Source: Notamacropus eugenii
Taxonomy: Eukaryota > Chordata > Mammalia > Diprotodontia > Macropodidae
Assembly (NCBI RefSeq): GCF_028372415.1
Contig: NC_092873.1
Span: 353,090,660-353,154,659 of the forward strand
Direction of reading: 5' to 3'
DNA: 64,000 nucleotides
Shown piece after piece: positions 1 to 16,128 of this stretch (position 1 is the stretch's first letter; the number at the start of each line of letters is the position of its first letter). A program made the position numbers and the translations under genes. Under the pieces are notes generated by a model. The model was not told where the DNA came from, did no database searches, and saw only the letters and a list, made by a program, of their open reading frames with translations.

Positions 1-624
1 TAAATTATTGCAATGTCCTCCTAATTAGTTTCTATGCCTCAAGTCTCTTCCCTACTGTAGGACCATCCTTCAGACTACTGCCAGTGATTTACTTTAATGA
101 CAGGTCTGCTCACATCACTCTGTTATTCTTTCACTTCCATTGGCTCTTTATTGGTTCCTAGGATTAAGTATTAGGGTGTCCCAAAAGACTTAGTGTGACG
201 TTAGGCTTTATGCCCTGTACAAACTCTTCTGTTTGGCTTTTCAGAACCCCTCACAACCTGGCCTCATTGTATGTTACTTCCCCTTCCTTATTCTGTGGTC
301 CAACCAAATTGGTCTTTTTTTCCCCTGTTCTCACACGTGACATTTTCTATCTCCCTGACTTTTCCTGAACCTCCCACCTTGATTCTGCTTCAATAAATCT
401 CTCTTCAAGATGGAGCTCTTCTGCATACAGCATTTCTTGATTTTTCCTAACTTCAAATGCTCTTCCTATCATGTATTTATTCTTTAGGTGCTAATATGTA
501 TATTTATTATCTCCCCCATTAAAACATAAGCTCCTTGAGATTAGACATTGACTCTTTGTATCTACAGCTAGTGCAATGCCTATTATGTAGCAGGTTTTTA
601 ATAAATTCTTATTGATTGATTGGT
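1..624 (+). mobile_element. L2/CR1-clade LINE, 3' end
   Basis: This is the non-coding 3' part of an L2-like LINE in sense orientation. It has the string ending 'gtaagctccttgag' (here 'ataagctccttgagat'), a 'cagtgcctag'-like block, and the terminal 'ttaataaattcttattgattgattg' type tail at about 598-624. The same 3' end recurs in sense at 61750-62300. It lies inside CBX1 intron 1. Confidence 0.75.
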
Positions 625-637
625 TGATATTCTATCC

Positions 638-1600
638 TTAGGCAATAGGGAGTCATGGGAGTTTATTAAAAATTTGGAGTGGTAACATAGTCACATTTGT
701 ACTTTGAGAAAATCATTTTGTTGCCTGTGTGAAGGATGACTTGGAGTGGGGAGAGATGTGTGGCAAGGAGATCAATTGGAAGTGTATTGGAATATAGTCC
801 AGGTAAAAGGTGATAGGACGTGAACAAGGGTGGTGGCTGTGTGGGAGGAGAGAAATAGATGGGTGTCGTAAAGGTATAAATGATAAAATTGCGGCTGACT
901 GAGAGGACAGAAGAAAAGAGTCATGAAGAACACCTAGGTTGAGAGCTTGGGTGGCCAGAAGAATAGTGGTGCCCTTCCCAACAACAGGGAAAGGGGGAAA
1001 GGGAGAGAAAAAATTCTGTTTTGGACATGTTGCATTTGAGATGCCTCCTGGCTGTTCATTATGAAATGTTCACTAGGCAGCTAATGGTACAAAACAAGAC
1101 CTGAGCTGGATATGAAGATCTAGGAGTTACCTGCATAAAGATGGTTTATTAAGCCCATAGGAGCTGATGAGGTCAGTGAGTGAGAGAGCACTAGAGAAAG
1201 AGGGTCTGTGGTGATGCACTGTCTCCATTGGTAGGCATGGAATGGATGCAGCAAAGAAGGCTGAGAAGAAACAGGTAGAAGAGAACCAGGAGAGGAGCAT
1301 CAGGAAATCATGGAAGAGGTCAATAGTATTAAATGCTTTAGACTGTGTACAAAAGAAAGAGATTTGAGAACAAGCCATTAGATTTGTTAGGAGATCATTG
1401 GTAATTTTGAAGAGAGTCATTTCAGTTAAGTGATGAGAGGTCATAAACCAAATTTTCAGGCCTTGAGTGAAAGGCATGGGAGACAGACATGGATGGAAGA
1501 GAGCAACAGAAACTGAAAGAGATGGAAACACTGAGACATGACAGCAGTGCTCACTGAAAATAGTCATACAGCTAATGGGGTGGGGCAGAAACATTTTATG
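638..1600 (-). mobile_element. L2/CR1-clade LINE, RT part, antisense
   Basis: The minus strand carries L2 reverse-transcriptase sequence. The 1127-1594 frame contains 'TLFKITNDLLTNL' followed by 'SKAFNTIDLFHDFL' and 'LSWFSS', which matches the L2/CR1 order (TALLKVTNDLL ... FDTVDH ... LSWFSSYL). The lower-coordinate side holds the antisense 'agtcatgggagtttattaaaaatttggagtggtaacatag'-type block. The copy is 5' truncated and not intact. It meets the sense L2 copy at about 625-637, so the two form a tail-to-tail pair. Confidence 0.65.
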
Positions 1601-1884
1601 AAAATGCAGCTAAGTCCTACTTTGGTCATCTCAGAGGACGTTGCTGTATTCAGGGGGGGGATACCACACTGAAAGCACAACCAATTGAGTAGTTTTGAAG
1701 GTGAAGCATTTGTTATAGAGAGTTGTGATAAGCCAAACCATAATTCAGAGTACCATATAACTAGCCTGTTCATGTAAGTTGCAGGGTAAATTATAACTCA
1801 TGTTCAGAATCTCCTGTGTCCCTGACCCACAGTCTTTAAAATAATGTTGCAAATAAAGATGCAATGAATTTTAAACATTTCCAT

Positions 1885-2045
1885 AGGATTTAGAGCTGGA
1901 GAACCCTTATGGATCACATCTAACTTTAACCCCTTAATTTTTTTTTTAATAAGAAAACCCATGTTCTAGAATGGTTCGGTGGATTGTTCATCTTCTCTCA
2001 AAAGCAGGATTTGGAATGTGCTGCTTTTCACCATGTCACACTATA
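1885..2045 (-). mobile_element. MIR-like SINE fragment, antisense
   Basis: The order 'gatttagagctggagaaccc ... gatcacatctaa ... aagaaaaccca ... gcaggatttggaa' follows the antisense MIR layout (rank of loss text, 'gaggaaactg', 'gggatttgaac'). It is strongly diverged, and the family call is from pattern only. Confidence 0.4.
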
Positions 2046-2887
2046 TCCATAGCCTCTTTTTTTTTCAGTCTGTGCTATCTGCATTATTTCAAAAATTAAA
2101 GACTTAAGGTTCTAATTATCTAGGAAAATCTAATTTATCTTAAGAGTTGTTAATGCAAAATTAGTAAGGTGTTTGTATTAAACATTCAGAAATCAGTTCT
2201 CTTAATAATACAGACAGTCTACAATTTTAGTTGCTTTTAATTCCGGTTTTTGCTGCTTAATACTTAGGATAAGATAGTCACACTGGTAGTAAGCAAAGCC
2301 TGAGCTTTTGACCTAGGTCATATGACACCAAATCCAGCAGTCTTTTTGTACCTATCTCCGGTTATTTTGCTTCTCACCTTAAGCCTCAGATGGTGTCTTA
2401 ATATCTTGTCTGTATAGAAAACTTGTCAGTAGTTTGCCTTATAGGCACAGGAGCACCATCTTGTGGCAAGCAGAATAACTAAATCTATAACCCTTTCTAA
2501 AGCAACAAAAGCCTTTCAGTACTATAATCTACCTCAAATATTTACCTAGCCATGGGACAAAAAAATTCTATTGTGATGGATTGTATGGAGAGGACAGGTA
2601 GGATTTGGACAGGTAGGATTTTTGAAATATGCTAAAAGAAACAAAGGAGCAGTTTATAGAATTTTTGTAAACTCGAGATGGCTTAAACTGAAAGCATAAA
2701 GCATAGTTACGGGGAGGAAAGATTTCTTATATCTAACATATTTCTAAGGCACACCGGGGAGGCGGGAGTGTGTTCTTAATATGATATTTCAAACACTATG
2801 TGATGAGAGAAGAGACATGTTCTTTTTTCTAAAAGCTGAACTCATTTTACCTTTGAGGACTTAAGGGATGGTATATAGGTATGTTAT

Positions 2888-2975
2888 AGAAGGAAGTGGC
2901 AAACCACTCCAGTAACTTTGCCAAGAAAATCCCAGATGGGGTCATAAAGAGTCAGACACAACTCAAAAACAACTG
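2888..2975 (+). mobile_element. tRNA-derived marsupial SINE, 3' fragment
   Basis: The block 'aagtggcaaaccactccagt' then 'tttgccaagaaaatcc' and 'gggtcataaagagtcagaca' is the 3' segment found complete at 44965-45195, 54575-54840 and 59340-59585. Only this end is present. It lies in CBX1 intron 1. Confidence 0.7.
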
Positions 2976-3221
2976 AATTTACATGTGCATTTTGCAGTCT
3001 TAAGCTTGAGTTTGAGAATACTGAAGAATTGCTGAGATTAGTTGGGTCTGTTTCACTCAACAACTTTTCTGGCTTTGCATGTGTCCTTCAGCAGCATGGT
3101 GGGGGAGTATATGGAGAACTGAATATAGTTAATAGCCCAAAGTTGTAAACAGCAAAGTGCTGTTTGGTTTTCTTCCCATTCGGGAAATCATTCTGAAGAT
3201 TCCCTTCTCTGGTCCTGATAG

Positions 3222-6866
<3,645 letters not shown>

Positions 6867-8238
6867 TTCCATCATGTGCCAGCCTCTGTGTCCCTCAGAC
6901 TGTGGATTTGAAGTGGGGAGGGTAGAAGGAGCTCTGCTTGTCATGACACCATAGAGGGGGCTTGAGAAGATGTCCTTTGAAGAGCCAGTATGATTCCTGT
7001 GCCCTGTAGCAGCATCCCAAGGGCTTTAGGCAGTTCTGTGCTGTACACTTTGCAAACCTGTCCCAGTGGAGGGGAAAAGTGTTTGGGGCAGCCCATTCTT
7101 CACTTTGCTGAGAGGAGAAGCAAAGGCCCTTCCATGAAGGACAGACCTTATGGAGCAGGTGTGGGGTCGAACAAAGAGATAGATACTGCAGCCCTTCAAA
7201 GAGCATCTCCACAACCCATGGCCGCCTTCCCAATAGTGTTAACTCTGCATTTTTACCACGTAGCATGTGTGTAGTTTTTGGCTATTACTGGTGTATCATT
7301 TGGAGGGGGTGGGGGAAGGGATAAAGGGAATGAGTAGGGTCAATTTTTTTTTTTTTTTTGTTAAAATGGGGGAGGGAGGGGGGAGTGAACTGACAATAAT
7401 CCAGTTCCATGTCCAGAAACTTAACTTTTTTAAATGGTCATTGGCAACATAAATGAGGACTGTGAGAGACTGTACAAAGCTGTGAATGTCTGAAACCTAT
7501 AAGCCAAGTTATGCTCTGCCTGAATTTAGTGCTATCTCCCAAAAACTACTCCAAGCTGATTGGAGATGGAATTCTAAGAGTGGAGGCTGGGGTCAGGAAG
7601 GGAGGGTTTGAAGGGAGAGGAGAGAAGCACAGGTAGGCCAGTCTGTTGTTTAGTTAAAGGTGCTAATTCTTGAAATTGAACCGAAAATCCTACAACCTCC
7701 CATCTCCTCCAACTGAGTTGTTTTAAATCTCAGCTTATTTATCCAGCCAATGATGTGTGGAGATAGAGGACAACAGGGCCCATAGTCTTAGGGTAGATAA
7801 CTCTTGGAGCCTCTGTTTTTTTGGAACTCAGAAGCCATTTATGGTGGGGTTCTAACACTGACAGCACAAGTTTAATCAGATCAACACAAGGGTTGAATGA
7901 TTTAGAAAGCCTCAGGAAAAGAATGAACTTTTACCCTGGGCATTGGTTCACTTTTAAAAAAAAAAAAAACATGGTTAAAATGGAATTTTTAAAATCCTGG
8001 GAATTACCCAGTCCCTGAAGTAATTCATGTCTTGAATCATGAGACCCACCAGTTCTCCATGTCATCTAGGGTGGGCTATACTAGAATGTCACTGTAAAAA
8101 AAAGTAAAAAGTCTTTTTTTTAAAAGCATGTTTTTAAGTTTCTGTGAAAACTTTGATTAAAATGTAAACTTGTTGGATTTGAACTTCATACCAAGCTCTG
8201 TCAGTTTTTGTCTTAATAAAAATTTAGATTTATAATCC
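6867..8238 (+). other. CBX1: CBX1 3'UTR
   Basis: This runs from the TAA to the predicted cleavage site. It holds a T15-16 run near 7347 and A-runs at 7958 and 8097, and has no convincing second reading frame. The frames open across 6895-7274 on both strands look like chance. The end is set by the AATAAA at 8215-8220. Confidence 0.8.
8215..8220 (+). terminator. CBX1: CBX1 poly(A) signal
   Basis: AATAAA lies about 1350 bases after the stop codon. A GT-rich stretch ('ctggtttttgtcttg') follows at 8239-8253, as expected for a downstream element. Cleavage is probably near 8235-8240. No stronger signal is seen earlier in the exon. Confidence 0.75.
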
Positions 8239-8240
8239 CT

Positions 8241-11200
8241 GGTTTTTGTCTTGACTCTGAACCTCCTATTGCCAAGAACTTTGGTCTTGAAGTTTTCAAC
8301 TTGTTGGAAGCTTGGTAACAGAGGACCTGAGGCTGGTCCACCTGTCAGCTTGGTGAGTCCTGGAGGATTTGGAATCAGTTTGGAATAACAGGTGATATTC
8401 CTAAACCAGCTGTCTGAATTCTGCTTCGAGGACTAGAAGCACTTTTAAATCTACATAAATGAGAATCATTATTATTCCCAGCACAACTCCTGGTGGCCTT
8501 GCTAAGAAAGTGTCAAAAATACTCTGAAACAGGATCTGTTTTTAGCAGACACATGGGGACTATAGCAGACCTAAAATGTAGAGATCCTCAAGATCCATCA
8601 GCACCTGTCCCACATATGAGAGCTGCTGAGAGTTTAAGAGACTTGGCCACTGAGTCATCTTCATTGTGACAGTCCTTGACTAACTCATTTTCACAAATGT
8701 TATATGATCCCATGGTAAACTCACAAATCTTAAAAATTGTGACTTGGCCCCATTTTTAATGTCTTTAATGCTACTTAACATTTTTTCACTTTAAACTATC
8801 TTGTTCAAAATCATTGGAAAGAGAAATTGTAAAATTCCACTGAAATCAATCAGCTTTCTTGCCTGTAAGTAGGTTAGAAGAGAACCAATTTATAGAAGAA
8901 CCATTTTTAAGGAAAAGTTTGGAACATTTGGCTAGGATTGTACCTTCATACCTATTCAGAGCACTAAATGTAGGTAGTCTCTAGAGTATTCTATCTCGAT
9001 TATACTTCAAACAGGAAGATCCTCTTCTGATTCAGCTCCTGGGATATCAGTAGGGTGGAGCTGTGGGGATTTACAGATTGAGCTGCAAAGAAACCTTCCT
9101 GTGCAGATGTCTGGGTGTGTCTGTTAGCACCAGCGTGTCTGGTTTAGAGAAATGGGTGGTACTGGCTGAAGTACATAGTAGGGAGAGGAGAGCTTCAAGT
9201 ATCATCCCAGGATTTTGTAAAGCAATTCTGTCCCCCTGCAGCCTGGGCAACTTGTTCAATGAGGTGACAAAAGGGTGGAATTCAGAACGCTAGACCAAAA
9301 GTCCCTTTCTTGGTAGTTAAAGACCAAGCCTTTGGTGATAAATGTGATAAAGGAAGAAAGCCATCATAAATGACTTTAAGGGGTATGTGGTTGAGGGTTG
9401 TAATCATTAGCATTTAGTTGCTAGCACTTAGAAATGCTTAGGAATCAAAGAGCCATCTCACCCTCTTCCACTACTGTAGCCCACCTCCATACCCATTCAG
9501 ACTAAAATGAATACAAGACTGGATCAGATTCTGCTTAAGTGCTAATGGCAACCTAGTGTTCCTGTTTGTGATCCAGAGAAGGTGTATGTATGTCAGACTG
9601 AAGAGGGGAAATCTGACAAATGATCTTGCCAATGCCTGTGAATGTACATCATTAGTGGTAGATCAAAAAGGTCTGTCTGAGCCACCTCAGACAAGGTGTT
9701 TAACATTTAAATTTTCTTCATGGAGGTGGATTTGCTTTTTTAAAATTTAACCCATAGATCATGTCTTCATCTTGGAGATACTGCCTTGCAGGCTCTGTCC
9801 TGAATGGACTGCAGATGTGCTGAAAGGAAATGAAATCCCCTGAAAGGCCCAAGCTCCTTAGGCAAAACAGGATAACTCAATTTCATGACCAGGGTCAGAA
9901 GGGAGTTGGTGCTGAAGTACTGAACTTAGAATGTGTGAAGGACAATTAAGCTTTTATAAAGATCTTGTTTACTCTTTATATTAAATAGCTTGTTAAAACT
10001 CTCCAACAGAACAAAATTTACAGGGTGATCTGGTTAATTTAATAGTGTATGTTTGGGAGCCTGGATCAAAGCTACTGTTTACCCTAAAATCCTAGCTGAC
10101 TTTGACCCAGCCTCTATTTAGATTAGACAACTTGGTCCTAGTTCTAGGAGGCTGGCTGACTATTGTAGTATCCTCTGGAGATTGGAAAGTTTCAATCAAT
10201 AGTGTCCATTTAATTAATGTTTAAAATTAAAAAGCACAACTCAATTCCTTAAGCATCCACCTTTAGCTCACTGTAAACTTGTTTCCTTGAAGTGGTCAAA
10301 ATAGCAAGTGAAAGAAAAGTTAATTTGTAGCCTGTTTTTCAATTTAAGATAGGCTGGGACTGATTCCATTTTAGGGCTATCTGTGATTATCTGTAAACTC
10401 AGCCCCCTGATCCTATTAACTGCACCTGGCAAGAGCACAGCTATCTGGTTGGACTTCACTCCTCCCTGAAAATGCCTAAGGTAACATTGTTTAGTCTCCC
10501 AACTGGGCCTTGCACACCATTCTTTCAAGTGCTTTTGTGTACCACTCTACCCCTATTTCCACACTCCTTGTTCAGTTTTGACTTAAGGAGCTAGAGGAAA
10601 GCAGTCAGTCCTGCTGAAGTATATAGGATATGATTGAAAGGTAGAAGGCAAGATCAAAAAAGTGGGTGGGCCTACTTTCCAAATGATGTGTGTCAGGGAA
10701 TAAGAAAAAGTATCACTGCTAAGGAGCCAACACTGGCCTCATTTAGAATAACTAGAGGATGTCTACCACTGGTTAGAAACTGGGTTCTCTCTTGGCAAAA
10801 AGACTGGATTTTATAAACAAAGTTTAGCTTGAGAAGTCTACTTTTTAAGATTCCCTGACTATATGTTACAATGCAGAGAACCTGAATAGTCCCATCTCCA
10901 TGTCCCCTGGATGAGGTGAAAGAAGACTGCCTCTTTCTGTGAAGGGCACTTGCTCTGACTGGTTGCCAAATAAAGCCAAAATGCAAAAAGTTACGTGGCA
11001 GATGAGTGAGTGTTGGGTCAGAAGTTCTGGAGGCCAACCAGGGTAGAGATAGACTCTGGCTGAAACAGCCTCCCACTCACTAAGCTGTTTTAATACCCTG
11101 GTAATTATAGTTCAGTCTTTATCTAAAGAAGGAAGACAGCCAGCATAATGAATGTGTCCAGTCCCTTTTTCAAATCCCTCTTTTCTTTACCTGACACTCC

Positions 11201-12300
11201 ATTCATAATGAGCACTGTAGATGCCTCACTGGAATACTGTCTTCACATCTAACTTGGGTAAAATATTTAAAGTTATATGTGAAAGGGGGCTAGTTTTAGG
11301 AGGTTTTTGGTGACTGAAAACCTAACCATAACCAATTATCTGAGAATTCTTCAGAGTTTCCAAACATACCAGGCCCTACTCTGCCCAGGGTATATGGCAG
11401 GGATGAAGTTCAAGAATTGCCAGGGCATTTTCCCCCCTTCTCCACGGGAGGTGGATTGACCTAAATAGCCCTGCTGGAGGTCTTCAGTTCTGAGCCTGGA
11501 ACACTCAATGCCTCCACCGCCAGCACAAAGATCTTTTGGTAGGGCTGAGAACCTTCACCCGAGACCCCATTGGGATGGTATTGAATATGTACATTTTTCA
11601 GCAGGAAACGTTGGGGGTTGAGGAATAGCCATTACCCACCCATTCTAGAGTGTGCCAGCACAGCTGAGTGGCAGAGACAGTGAATCTTAACACCTGGAAC
11701 ATAAAGCAGTAATTTCTGTGTGTGATGTGCAAGAAGAGAGACAGATATCTTCAAGGGGGGGAAACTGCATGAAACTGGGTAGAAAGCTGTAATTTTTGTG
11801 TTCTTGCAAGTACTGAATGGCCTACTATAAGTTTAATTAAAGGCCCACTTTTTAAATACTTCTGTGATACCCTTTGAGCACTGGAAGTAACACAAAAGTG
11901 CAATAACATAGTGCAATAACATACACTAAGGAGCCAGTTGTGCATGTAAAGACCACAAGAGTTGGAGCCTGAAGTTCTGGGTCCAAGTCCAGGCTCCAGA
12001 CTGTCACAGATTATTCCATTTAACCACAACAGCCTAAGTAAATGGCCACAAACCAAGAGAATAGGAGCTGGTCACCAGATAAATGTAATTAATCCAAGGA
12101 TCTAAACCCCTTGGAAACTATCCCAAATGCTAGTAAGTTAACTTAAAACAGTCCTCCCCAACCTCCAGGACTCAGAATTGTGAACTTTCTTCTAAACTAG
12201 ATTATCCCACCTTGTCCCAAGGCAGTGCGAGACCACCCGTTCTCTAAAGTTTAGACCTCAGTATTAAGCATCCCTTTAAAAACTCAACAACCCTTCTTTC
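8241..12300. other. Repeat-poor gap between convergent CBX1 and NFE2L1
   Basis: This is about 4 kb with no SINE, LINE or LTR sequence that I recognise and no supported gene. Several frames of 60-127 codons occur but none has recognisable domains. A short minus-strand frame at 11461-11631 is noted under findings. Confidence 0.6.
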
Positions 12301-12313
12301 CAGCTTGGTGGCA

Positions 12314-12319
12314 TTTATT
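12314..12319 (-). terminator. NFE2L1: Candidate distal NFE2L1 poly(A) signal
   Basis: TTTATT on the + strand is AATAAA on the NFE2L1 strand. A second copy is at 12412-12417. Use of this site would give a 3'UTR of about 2.5 kb. The choice between this and the proximal cluster cannot be made from sequence. Confidence 0.4.
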
Positions 12320-12929
12320 TCAGACAGTCAGTCCCCTACCCCAGCATCATGAGCCCTCGTTTCAGCCAGGCTGCAATGTTGGGCGTTACAGCACGATGGG
12401 ACTCTCAAGTTTTTATTACCATAGGACGAGAATGCACTGTAATTATCTGCAGGCAGGGGCCATTGGAGCAAATTACACACAGCACAAGGTCAGGCATAAA
12501 AATACAAGTCGTAGCAGGTGAAGATACAGGAAGCAAGGGCCAGGTGTTGGGGCCTAGCCTGGGCTCCCTAAGAATAATATTTCAACCAGGCCAGCACTGT
12601 GTGGGTGGCCAAAAGTGAATTTTTAATCCTTTCCCCTCCAACATGACAGGGGCCAGCTGACACAGCTGGGAAAAGAGACCCTCCTCCCCAAACATAGCTC
12701 ACCTGCACAATACTTGAAAGGTTAAAAAAATAGAGTTAAGATTTTTCTTTAAAAAAAAAAAAAAAACCAAAAAACAAAAAACCACTCTCCTCCCCATTCT
12801 GCTTTCCCTAGTTATTGGTTCAGGTTTGGCTGCAGCCACACAAATGGCTGACTAGCTAAGGGCCCTTTACTGCAGTTCCACTGAAGCCAGGGTCCTTGCT
12901 CCCCCAAAATTAAACTCAAAGGGGAAAAA

Positions 12930-14802
12930 AATTGCACTTGAGTGAATCAGCCATTTTATTATAGTTTATTTTATTTTATCATGTGCTCACAGCATCTCTC
13001 TCTCTCTCTCTCTCCTCTCTCCCTGGCAGGTCACAGAGATAAATTAAAAATAAAATCTAAGAAAATAATTTAAGCATTTTCCAAGCTTACTCCTTTCTGT
13101 TTTTGCTGCTTACTGAGACCTCCTGATGGAGGGGGAGGGAAATTAGTGCTCCCACCCCCATCCCCCCAAACCTCTCCTACTGGTTCAGAAGTGAAACCTG
13201 CTTATGAGAACTCAGCCAGAGGTGGTTGTAGCTGCAAACTAAATTCAAGACAAAAACAAAAACAGGTGCCTCAGGCGCTAATGGGACCCTCAACCTCAGC
13301 CACATGTGGATGTCTCCCCTTCCTGCCTTTTACCAGGTCCCATGATGCCCCTGTTGAGCTGGGGCAACTAGAAAAAAAAATCATCCCTTCCCTAAAGTGG
13401 GATGGTGCACTAGGCCCCCTCCATATTCACTACACCTTCCTCCAGAAAGAAATCCAAAAAAGACAGACTGACCTCAGGCCAGAGGAGAAAAACCCAAGTG
13501 TTCACACAGTCACACGGAGTCTTTATGGCAAAGAGAACATCTAGCAGCTTTGAATATTTGGGGCATCTCCCTTTTACTCAACACAAACAGTCTAGACCCT
13601 ATAAGTAAAAACAGGGCTCAAGCCCTAAAAAATCAAAGCGCAAGAAAGAAATTCTGAGAAATCCTAACAGAGGCCTAGTTTTTCAGTGACAAGCCCAGTT
13701 GGAAGGAAGAAGAGTGGGAGGAAGGGGCTACTCCCTCAACATTGTGCTGAATACTGATTGGAGTTTGCCACAGAGGCCTCCTACCTCTCCCTAAGGTGGC
13801 AGCTGGGGGCCTCTCCTCTTCCTAGGAGTAGCAGGAAGGAGGCACCTCCTGGACCCAGGAGTTCCCTGCAAGAACCTCTTCAAGGTCAAAGTGCTTCAGC
13901 CAATGGGGAGTGGGGACAGAAAGAGAACAGCATTCACATGCATGCTGCAGTGGGAATGGTGCAGTATAGGAGCTGGCAGGGGTGGGGGCAGTGAGGGCCA
14001 CATGCTCAGTGTTGGGGGGGGGGGGGGAGGAAAGATGTGGCCTAATGGCTCTTTCCACCCTTTGCCCTGCTCATGCTTCCCTTTGACCCTAAAGCCCTCC
14101 TAAGGTATTTGGCATAGGGTCTCAATAGCTCCTAGGTGGCTAAAAAAAATCAGGGGGTGGAGGGAGTCTCCAGGAGCTCCCTTCCAAGAATGCTGATGTA
14201 CATGGAATTTTAAAGAGTTAATAGGGGCCCCCTCCCCCAACCCACTTTGTAAAGTGACAGTCACACCCCCCCCAAACTGGGGTGAAGTGAGGTTTACTCA
14301 CATAGAAGACCAAGACTCAGTCACATAAACCCACAGCCTGGAGCCCTGGCTTAGGTTTCCCTGTGGTTTTCTTCCCGCTTTGATTTTTTGGGGTATTTTT
14401 CCTTTATCCAAAAATCAGACTCTTTCCTTTACCCCTTCTTTCACAAGGCTCTTCCTTTGTCACCCACAATGGCACTCACCTTTCAGCTTCTTCCCACCCC
14501 CAGCAATGCCAGCTCCATCCCTGCCCTCCAAAAAAATGGGTGTGGGCGGGCCTTGATCCCCCCCCCACAAGCCCCTGTGGTACCCTCGGCCCCAGGTGTG
14601 GAGATGGAGGAGGGGGAGGGGCCAGGGCGGGCAGAGCCAAACAGTGCAGGGCCCGCCCATCTTCCTGTACACTGACCGGCAGTTGTCATGTCTGAGAAGA
14701 TATATTGGATAAGAGGCATCAAAGTTCCTCCAGCACTTCCAGGCACAGCCTTTCTCCAGTTTCTATCAGAGTGAGCTTTGTCCCCCTCCTCTCCAGGCAG
14801 GC
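12930..14802 (-). other. NFE2L1: NFE2L1 3'UTR
   Basis: This is the terminal-exon sequence after the stop codon, reading leftward. It contains a CT repeat at about 12993-13014 and a run of 13 or more G at about 14013-14027. Open frames on the + strand inside it (13146-13544, 14388-14675) have no domain content and are best read as chance. The left end depends on which poly(A) signal is used; 12300 is the alternative. Confidence 0.7.
12955..12970 (-). terminator. NFE2L1: Candidate proximal NFE2L1 poly(A) signals
   Basis: At least two overlapping-context AATAAA hexamers on the minus strand (12955-12960 and 12965-12970) sit about 1.83 kb after the stop codon. A T-rich minus-strand run follows at about 12925-12932, fitting a cleavage region near 12930-12945. 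The length agrees with the roughly 2 kb 3'UTR I remember for mammalian NFE2L1. Confidence 0.6.
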
Positions 14803-16128
14803 TCACTTCCTCCTGTCTTTCTGCTTCCTTTCCTGGCGCCTGGCCTGCTGGTCGGCCAGTGTGCGGGGTATCAAGATGACACTGCCATCCCCAGCATACT
14901 GCAGGGCGTACTGCGCGGGAGAATAGGGCTGCCCATTCTCATCCCGCAGCCGCCCAAACACTTCCTGGTATAGACTCTGCACTTTCTGCTTCATCTGGCG
15001 CAGGGACTTGAGGAACTCCACCTTTTCCCTGAGCAGCTTGGACTTGTCCCGCTGCAGATCCTCCACATCCCGCTCTAGATTAAGGATGGTGTCCAGCTTC
15101 CGTTTGCGACAATTCTGCGCTGCCATCTTGTTTTTGCCTCGGCGCCTGATGTCTCGAATGAGACTCAACTGGGCCTCACTCAGCTGGTACTTGGACAGCA
15201 GCTCATTGAACTCCTCCACTGGCAGGTTAATGATTTTGTCATTGGTGAAGGGGATCTTCATGGCTCGGGCCCGGTGCTCATCCCGGCTCATCTGCTTGTC
15301 CAAGAAGTCAGCCTGCTTCTCTCTACTGCCCTTCTTAAGGGACCCAGGAAGCTGGGGGTCTGAAGCATCCAGGGCACCAGGGGCCATGTTATAGGTATGA
15401 TTATGCCCCACATGCTCCAGGAAAGGTAAGTAGGAGAGCTGGGAGGGGTCCTGGTAGCTCATGCGACAGAACTTGGTGTATTCAGGCTGGTAACCCACAG
15501 CCCCCTCAGCTTCTTCTAAATCCAAATTCTCAGAGTCAGAGCTGTAGCCCACAGCACCTTCCTCTGAAAAGGAGGATGAGGCAGAGGAGGAGGCAGAAGA
15601 AGAGGCAGAAGAGCTGCCTTCTGAGCTGCTCAGAGAGGCAGGGCTATGGCTCGAGTCCAGAGAAAGTCCCGAGTCAGAGTCAAACTCCTCCTCGAGCTGT
15701 GAAGCCTGCACGGGGTTAAAACCTTCCTCAATGGCCAGATCCATCAAGCTGATCTCATCCAACATGGCTTCATCCAACAGGCCACCCAAAGGGTCAGGCA
15801 GCTCAGGACTGGCTGTCTCATTGGCCGTGCTGTTGAGCTGAGGAGGAAAAAAGATCCCTGTCAGGTTAGTGGAACCAAAGGTGGAGTTGAGGCTGGTAGA
15901 ATTATTGGGAGCCAACTGGAGCAGGGTGGATCCCCCGGCCACAGGAAGGCTTTCAATCTCTGGGCTGAAGAGTGAGAAGTCCTGAGCGCAACTCCCAAGG
16001 GACGCCTGATGCAGGCTGACGTTCTGGTTGATGGGAGTGCTGGGAGCGAGGCTATAATTGGTGCTCAGTGAGTCTCCGGCTGTGGCACTGTAGAGGATTT
16101 CATTTGTTGCTGTGTTCACTTCCATAGC
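14803..16128 (-). CDS. NFE2L1: NFE2L1 last coding exon (NST, degron, CNC-bZIP)
   Basis: The acceptor 'catctcctag' precedes GCTATGGAAG and the stop codon ends at 14803. It encodes residues 327-767. From the start: the N-glycosylated NST region (NYS, NVS, NST, NLT and others); the second acidic region (LDEAMLDEISLMDLAIEEGF); DSGLSLDSS; a serine/alanine run; the CNC domain beginning near RDEHRARAMKIPFTNDKI; the basic region; the zipper; and the RQERKQKDRRK end. The Met at the second codon is a possible internal start for a shorter isoform. Confidence 0.97.
   Translation of the reverse strand, partial: AMEVNTATNEILYSATAGDSLSTNYSLAPSTPINQNVSLHQASLGSCAQDFSLFSPEIESLPVAGGSTLLQLAPNNSTSLNSTFGSTNLTGIFFPPQLNSTANETASPELPDPLGGLLDEAMLDEISLMDLAIEEGFNPVQASQLEEEFDSDSGLSLDSSHSPASLSSSEGSSSASSSASSSASSSFSEEGAVGYSSDSENLDLEEAEGAVGYQPEYTKFCRMSYQDPSQLSYLPFLEHVGHNHTYNMAPGALDASDPQLPGSLKKGSREKQADFLDKQMSRDEHRARAMKIPFTNDKIINLPVEEFNELLSKYQLSEAQLSLIRDIRRRGKNKMAAQNCRKRKLDTILNLERDVEDLQRDKSKLLREKVEFLKSLRQMKQKVQSLYQEVFGRLRDENGQPYSPAQYALQYAGDGSVILIPRTLADQQARRQERKQKDRRK

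Noticed and set aside
13146-13544. 132-codon + strand frame
   Set aside because: Lies in the NFE2L1 3'UTR on the opposite strand with no recognisable protein content.
13758-14103. Overlapping frames on both strands around the G-run at 14013
   Set aside because: 3'UTR sequence of NFE2L1; frames change across the homopolymer and have no family match.
15008-15394. 128-codon + strand frame inside NFE2L1's last exon
   Set aside because: Antisense shadow of the conserved CNC-bZIP coding sequence.
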